A stretch of 34,466 bases of DNA, taken from Streptomyces iranensis. GTDB lineage: Bacteria > Actinomycetota > Actinomycetes > Streptomycetales > Streptomycetaceae. Shown piece after piece: positions 31,883-34,466 of the stretch. Both the position numbers and the translations under genes were made by a program. A model generated the notes under the pieces. It searched no databases, was not told the DNA's origin, and saw only the letters and a list, made by a program, of their open reading frames with translations. Location: the NCBI RefSeq assembly GCF_017874715.1, contig NZ_JAGGLR010000049.1:1-34466 (forward strand), written 5' to 3'. Position 1 is the first letter of the stretch, and each line of letters begins with the position of its first letter.

Positions 31883-33336
31883 TCGAGCAGAGGCCCAAAG
31901 GGGGCGACGACTCCGCACCTCAGCAATCGCCACGCGATGGATTCCTCGCCCGCGCCGCTACCCGCAGTGCGGTCGTGGCCGAACGGTGGTTCCCCAACAC
32001 CCTCGTCTTCGCACTCCTGACCGTGGCCGTCGTGGCCATCGCGGCAATGGGCATCGGATCAGGCCCCGCAAAGGTCGCCTCTGTCTTCGGCAACGGCTTC
32101 TGGGACCTGATCCCCTTCACCATGCAGATGGCCATGGTCGCCATCGGCGGTTATGTCGTGGCCACCGCCCGCCCCATCCAGCGAGTGATCACCCGCCTGG
32201 CCCAGGTCCCCGCCACAGAGCGGGGTGCCGTGGCCATGGTCGCCGCCATCAGCCTCACCTCCGCCCTGCTGAACTGGGGATTCAGCCTCATCTTCAGCGC
32301 CCTGCTGGTCAGACGCCTGGCCGAACGCGACAATCTGCGCGTCGACTACCGGGCCGCCTCAGCGGCCGCATACCTCGGCCTGGGCGGCAGCTGGGCCCTC
32401 GGCCTCAGCTCCTCGGCCGCTCAGCTCCAGGCCAACGCGGAGAGCCTGTCGCCCTCCCTGCTGTCGATCACCGGCGTCATACCCTTCCGGGAAACCATCT
32501 TCACCTGGCAGTCCCTCGCCCTCGCAGCCGTCGTGATCGTCGTCTGCGTGTCCATCGCCTACCTCACCGCTCCACGCGGCGACAGCGTGCGCACCGCGGC
32601 CGACCTCGGCATTGACCCCAGTGACCCGGTCGAGGACGATGAGCCCCGCACCCGGCCGGGGGAGTGGCTGGAGTACAGCCCTCTGCTCACCTTCGTCGTC
32701 GCCGCCCTCGTCGCCGGATGGGCCGTGCAGGAGTTCGCCGACAAGGACCCCATCGTCGCGATCTCCGCACTCAACACCTACAACCTGCTCTTCCTGACGC
32801 TCGGCATGCTGCTGCACTGGCGCCCGCGCCGGTTCCTCGCGGCGGTGACCAAGGCGGTTCCGGCCACGGCCGGTGTGCTCATCCAGTTCCCCTTCTACGC
32901 CGGCATCGCCGCCATCATGACCCAGGCCACCAACGGCGGGGGCGACAGCCTGTCCCACTACCTGGCCTCAGCTTTCACCGGCGTCGGATCCTCGACCCTC
33001 TTCCCACTGATGATGGGCGCCTACTCCGTCATCCTGGGTTTCCTCATCCCCTCCGGCGGCGGGAAGTGGATCATCGAGGCGCCCTACGTCATGCAGGCCG
33101 CCAATGACCTCAATGTGAACCTCGGCTGGACCGTCCAGGTCTACAACGCGGCCGAAGCGCTTCCCAACCTCATCAACCCGTTCTGGATGCTCCCGCTGCT
33201 GGGCGTCCTCGGCCTCAAGGCCCGCGACATCGTCGGCTACACCTTCCTCTACCTCGTGGCCTTGCTGCCGATAGTGCTCGGCCTGCTCACCCTGCTGTCC
33301 ACCACGCTGCCCTACCACCCGCCTGTCCAGCCCTAA
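31879..33336 (+). CDS. AtoE-family (short-chain fatty acid) transporter
   Basis: ATG 31879 follows CAGGAG and overlaps the previous stop. The 485-residue membrane protein has about ten hydrophobic segments and family landmarks such as RWFPNTLVFALLTVAVVAI, FWDLIPFTMQMAMVAIGGYV and SLTSALLNWGFSLIFSALLV, as in the AtoE/TIGR00366 short-chain fatty acid permeases, with the late FLIPSGGGKWIIEAPYVMQA. It probably brings in a small carboxylate for the other two enzymes. Its TAA stop is made in part by the first base of the IS5-type element; before insertion the sequence would have read TAG at the same place. Confidence 0.92.
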   Translation: MIEQRPKGGDDSAPQQSPRDGFLARAATRSAVVAERWFPNTLVFALLTVAVVAIAAMGIGSGPAKVASVFGNGFWDLIPFTMQMAMVAIGGYVVATARPIQRVITRLAQVPATERGAVAMVAAISLTSALLNWGFSLIFSALLVRRLAERDNLRVDYRAASAAAYLGLGGSWALGLSSSAAQLQANAESLSPSLLSITGVIPFRETIFTWQSLALAAVVIVVCVSIAYLTAPRGDSVRTAADLGIDPSDPVEDDEPRTRPGEWLEYSPLLTFVVAALVAGWAVQEFADKDPIVAISALNTYNLLFLTLGMLLHWRPRRFLAAVTKAVPATAGVLIQFPFYAGIAAIMTQATNGGGDSLSHYLASAFTGVGSSTLFPLMMGAYSVILGFLIPSGGGKWIIEAPYVMQAANDLNVNLGWTVQVYNAAEALPNLINPFWMLPLLGVLGLKARDIVGYTFLYLVALLPIVLGLLTLLSTTLPYHPPVQP

Positions 33337-34295
33337 GGCCTGTCCGGCGGATCATGCCCGGAGCCATAACCGGATGGATGTCAGGGTGACAGTGCCGTGG
33401 AAGACGTAGGCCCGTTTGTCGTACCTCGTGGCCAGGGCCCGGAAGTTCTTGAGTCGGTTGATGGTCCGCTCGACTTCGTTGCGGCGCTTGTAGAGCGCCT
33501 TGTCGAAGCTGGTGGGCCGGCCGCCCTTACTGCCGCGGCGTCGGCGGTTGGCTCGCTGGTCCCTCGGCTCGGGGATGGTGTGCGTGATGTGCCGTCGTCG
33601 CAGGTAGCGGGGGTTACGGCGAGAAGAATAGGCCTTGTCGCCCCCCAGGTGGTCCGGCCGGGTACGCGGATGGCCACCACCGGCGCGGGCGACACAGACG
33701 CATTCGAGCACCGGGATGAGCTGCGGGGCGTCGCCCCACTACTGGCCCGGCGTGATCAGCAGGGCCAAGGGGCGGCATCCGCCTTCACCGGCGAGGTGGA
33801 TCTTGCAGGTCAGCCCGCCCTGTGATCGTCCGAGACCCTCGTCGGAGCGGTGCTGCCGGGGGCCTTGTCCTTTTTTCGGAACACGCGGTGCTTTCCTCCG
33901 GGCGCCAGCGGCGTGCTGGTGAGCGCGGCAGGAGGTGGAGTCCACGCTCACCATGCTCCAGTCGATCCGGCCTTCCGCATCCGCATCGGCCTGCACGCCT
34001 TGGAGGATCCGGTCCCAGGTACCGTCCGCCGACCAACGTCTGTGCCGCTCATAGACAGTCTTCCAACTGCCGAACGGGGTCGGCAGATCCCGCCACGGAA
34101 CACCCGTGCGCTGACGGAAGAGAATGCCGTTGATCACCTTGCGGTGACTCGCCCAACGCCCGCCCCGCTGCCCTACCGCGGGCAGATGGGGCTTCCAGAC
34201 GAGCCCACTCCGCATTCGTCAGATCACCTCGTCCCATGACCATGGAAACGGCCACGCGACCGGCACCGCTCAATCAGTGACCCGTCGGACAGGCC
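33336..34295 (-). mobile_element. IS5-family insertion sequence (about 960 bp)
   Basis: The ends are inverted repeats: GGCCTGTCCGGCGGATCA at 33337 and, reading inward from 34295, GGCCTGTCCGACGGGTCA, with two mismatches in 18. CTA flanks both sides (33333-33335 and 34296-34298), consistent with a 2- or 3-bp target duplication in a CTAG site. It holds one damaged transposase gene on the minus strand. Confidence 0.85.
33352..34243 (-). pseudogene. IS5-family transposase, frameshift plus nonsense codon
   Basis: From ATG 34243 the frame reads MVMGRGDLTNAEWARLE. One extra base near 34190 shifts it, and the true continuation is PHLPAVGQRGGRWASHRKVI, with RTGVPWRDLPTPFGSWKTVY and SMVSVDSTSCRAHQHAAGAR (first DDE Asp). 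A TAG codon (33739-33741) interrupts in frame between LITPGQ and WGDAPQ. The end PDHLGGDKAYSSRRNPRYLR, then RNEVERTINRLKNFRALATR carries the second Asp and final Glu. Two lesions make it inactive unless the 34190 shift is programmed. Confidence 0.85.
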
Positions 34296-34466
34296 CTAGG
34301 TGTGCTGTTCGGGGAGGTTGGTGACGCGGCTGGCTGGGGTGTGGCCGCTGATTCCGGTGTGGGGTCGGTGGTAGTTGTACCAGTCCAGCCAGTCGGGGAA
34401 CGCGGCCTGGCGTTCGGCTTCTGAGGTGTAGGGCTGCTGGTAGGCCCATTCGTCGAGCAGGGTGCG
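34296..34466 (-). CDS. IS481-type transposase, C-terminal part (5' end outside window)
   Basis: The minus-strand frame from the window edge reads RTLLDEWAYQQPYTSEAERQ and FPDWLDWYNYHRPHTGISGH, ending PASRVTNLPEQHT with TAG at 34296-34298. The W-x-YNYHRPHTG segment is diagnostic of IS481/IS3-type integrase-fold transposases. Its stop codon lies in the CTAG where the IS5-type element inserted. Completeness of the upstream part is unknown. Confidence 0.85.
   Translation of the reverse strand, partial: RTLLDEWAYQQPYTSEAERQAAFPDWLDWYNYHRPHTGISGHTPASRVTNLPEQHT

Noticed and set aside
31729..33336. Transporter start at 31729
   Set aside because: It would overlap the OCD-family gene by 150 bases; ATG 31879 has a ribosome site and the usual ATGA overlap.

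Overview
The window is high-GC actinomycete DNA and is most like a Streptomyces chromosome arm. The support is strong third-position G/C bias, many GTG starts with purine-rich ribosome binding sites, a helix-turn-helix/NTPase/WD40 protein, small secreted proteins, MmyB-like XRE regulators beside redox genes, and many insertion sequence remnants. No tRNA, rRNA or CRISPR array was seen.

Layout. 1-2470 (minus) is a large HTH-NTPase-WD40 protein that runs off the left edge. 2719-4790 holds two small secreted proteins around an ArsR-like regulator, each secreted-protein gene followed by a strong hairpin terminator. 5082-6812 is a MerR-type promoter with a HEAT-repeat gene and a MerR-HEAT fusion gene. 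6820-8523 has decayed thioesterase and tautomerase genes, a divergent TetR regulator with paired operators, and a clipped tautomerase-like gene. 8573-11427 is a scar zone: an IS630 fragment, a GrpB fragment, an intact ClpX-type zinc-finger/HTH gene behind a 20-bp inverted repeat, an IS5 fragment, and a dead IS4-like element. 11432-16469 (minus) is a redox and efflux block: truncated xanthine-dehydrogenase-type subunits, SDR, MFS exporter, damaged cyclophilin-like lipoprotein, frameshifted SDR, and zinc alcohol dehydrogenase, with a divergent XRE regulator at 16715. 17676-20715 has a cupin, a methyltransferase, a broken TauE/SafE permease and a TetR regulator. 20943-24190 has an alpha/beta hydrolase, a CGNR zinc-finger regulator with paired operators, a frameshifted epoxide hydrolase and an amidinotransferase relic. 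24284-25975 is a second SDR/XRE divergent pair.

26171-33336 is the most coherent functional unit. A FadR-type GntR regulator is divergent, across a strong palindromic operator region, from three co-directional genes: a 1127-residue molybdopterin oxidoreductase fused to a flavin reductase and plant-type ferredoxin, an ornithine cyclodeaminase/mu-crystallin family enzyme, and an AtoE-family carboxylate transporter. This looks like a self-contained uptake and oxidation pathway for a small, perhaps nitrogen-containing, carboxylate; the substrate is not evident. The right edge is an IS5-type element inserted at a CTAG site, then the end of an IS481-type transposase.

An unusually large share of genes is broken. 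Several have single-base shifts, some in or next to homopolymer runs; others have internal deletions that keep the frame. This may be real decay of an accessory arm, partly consensus sequencing error, or both.
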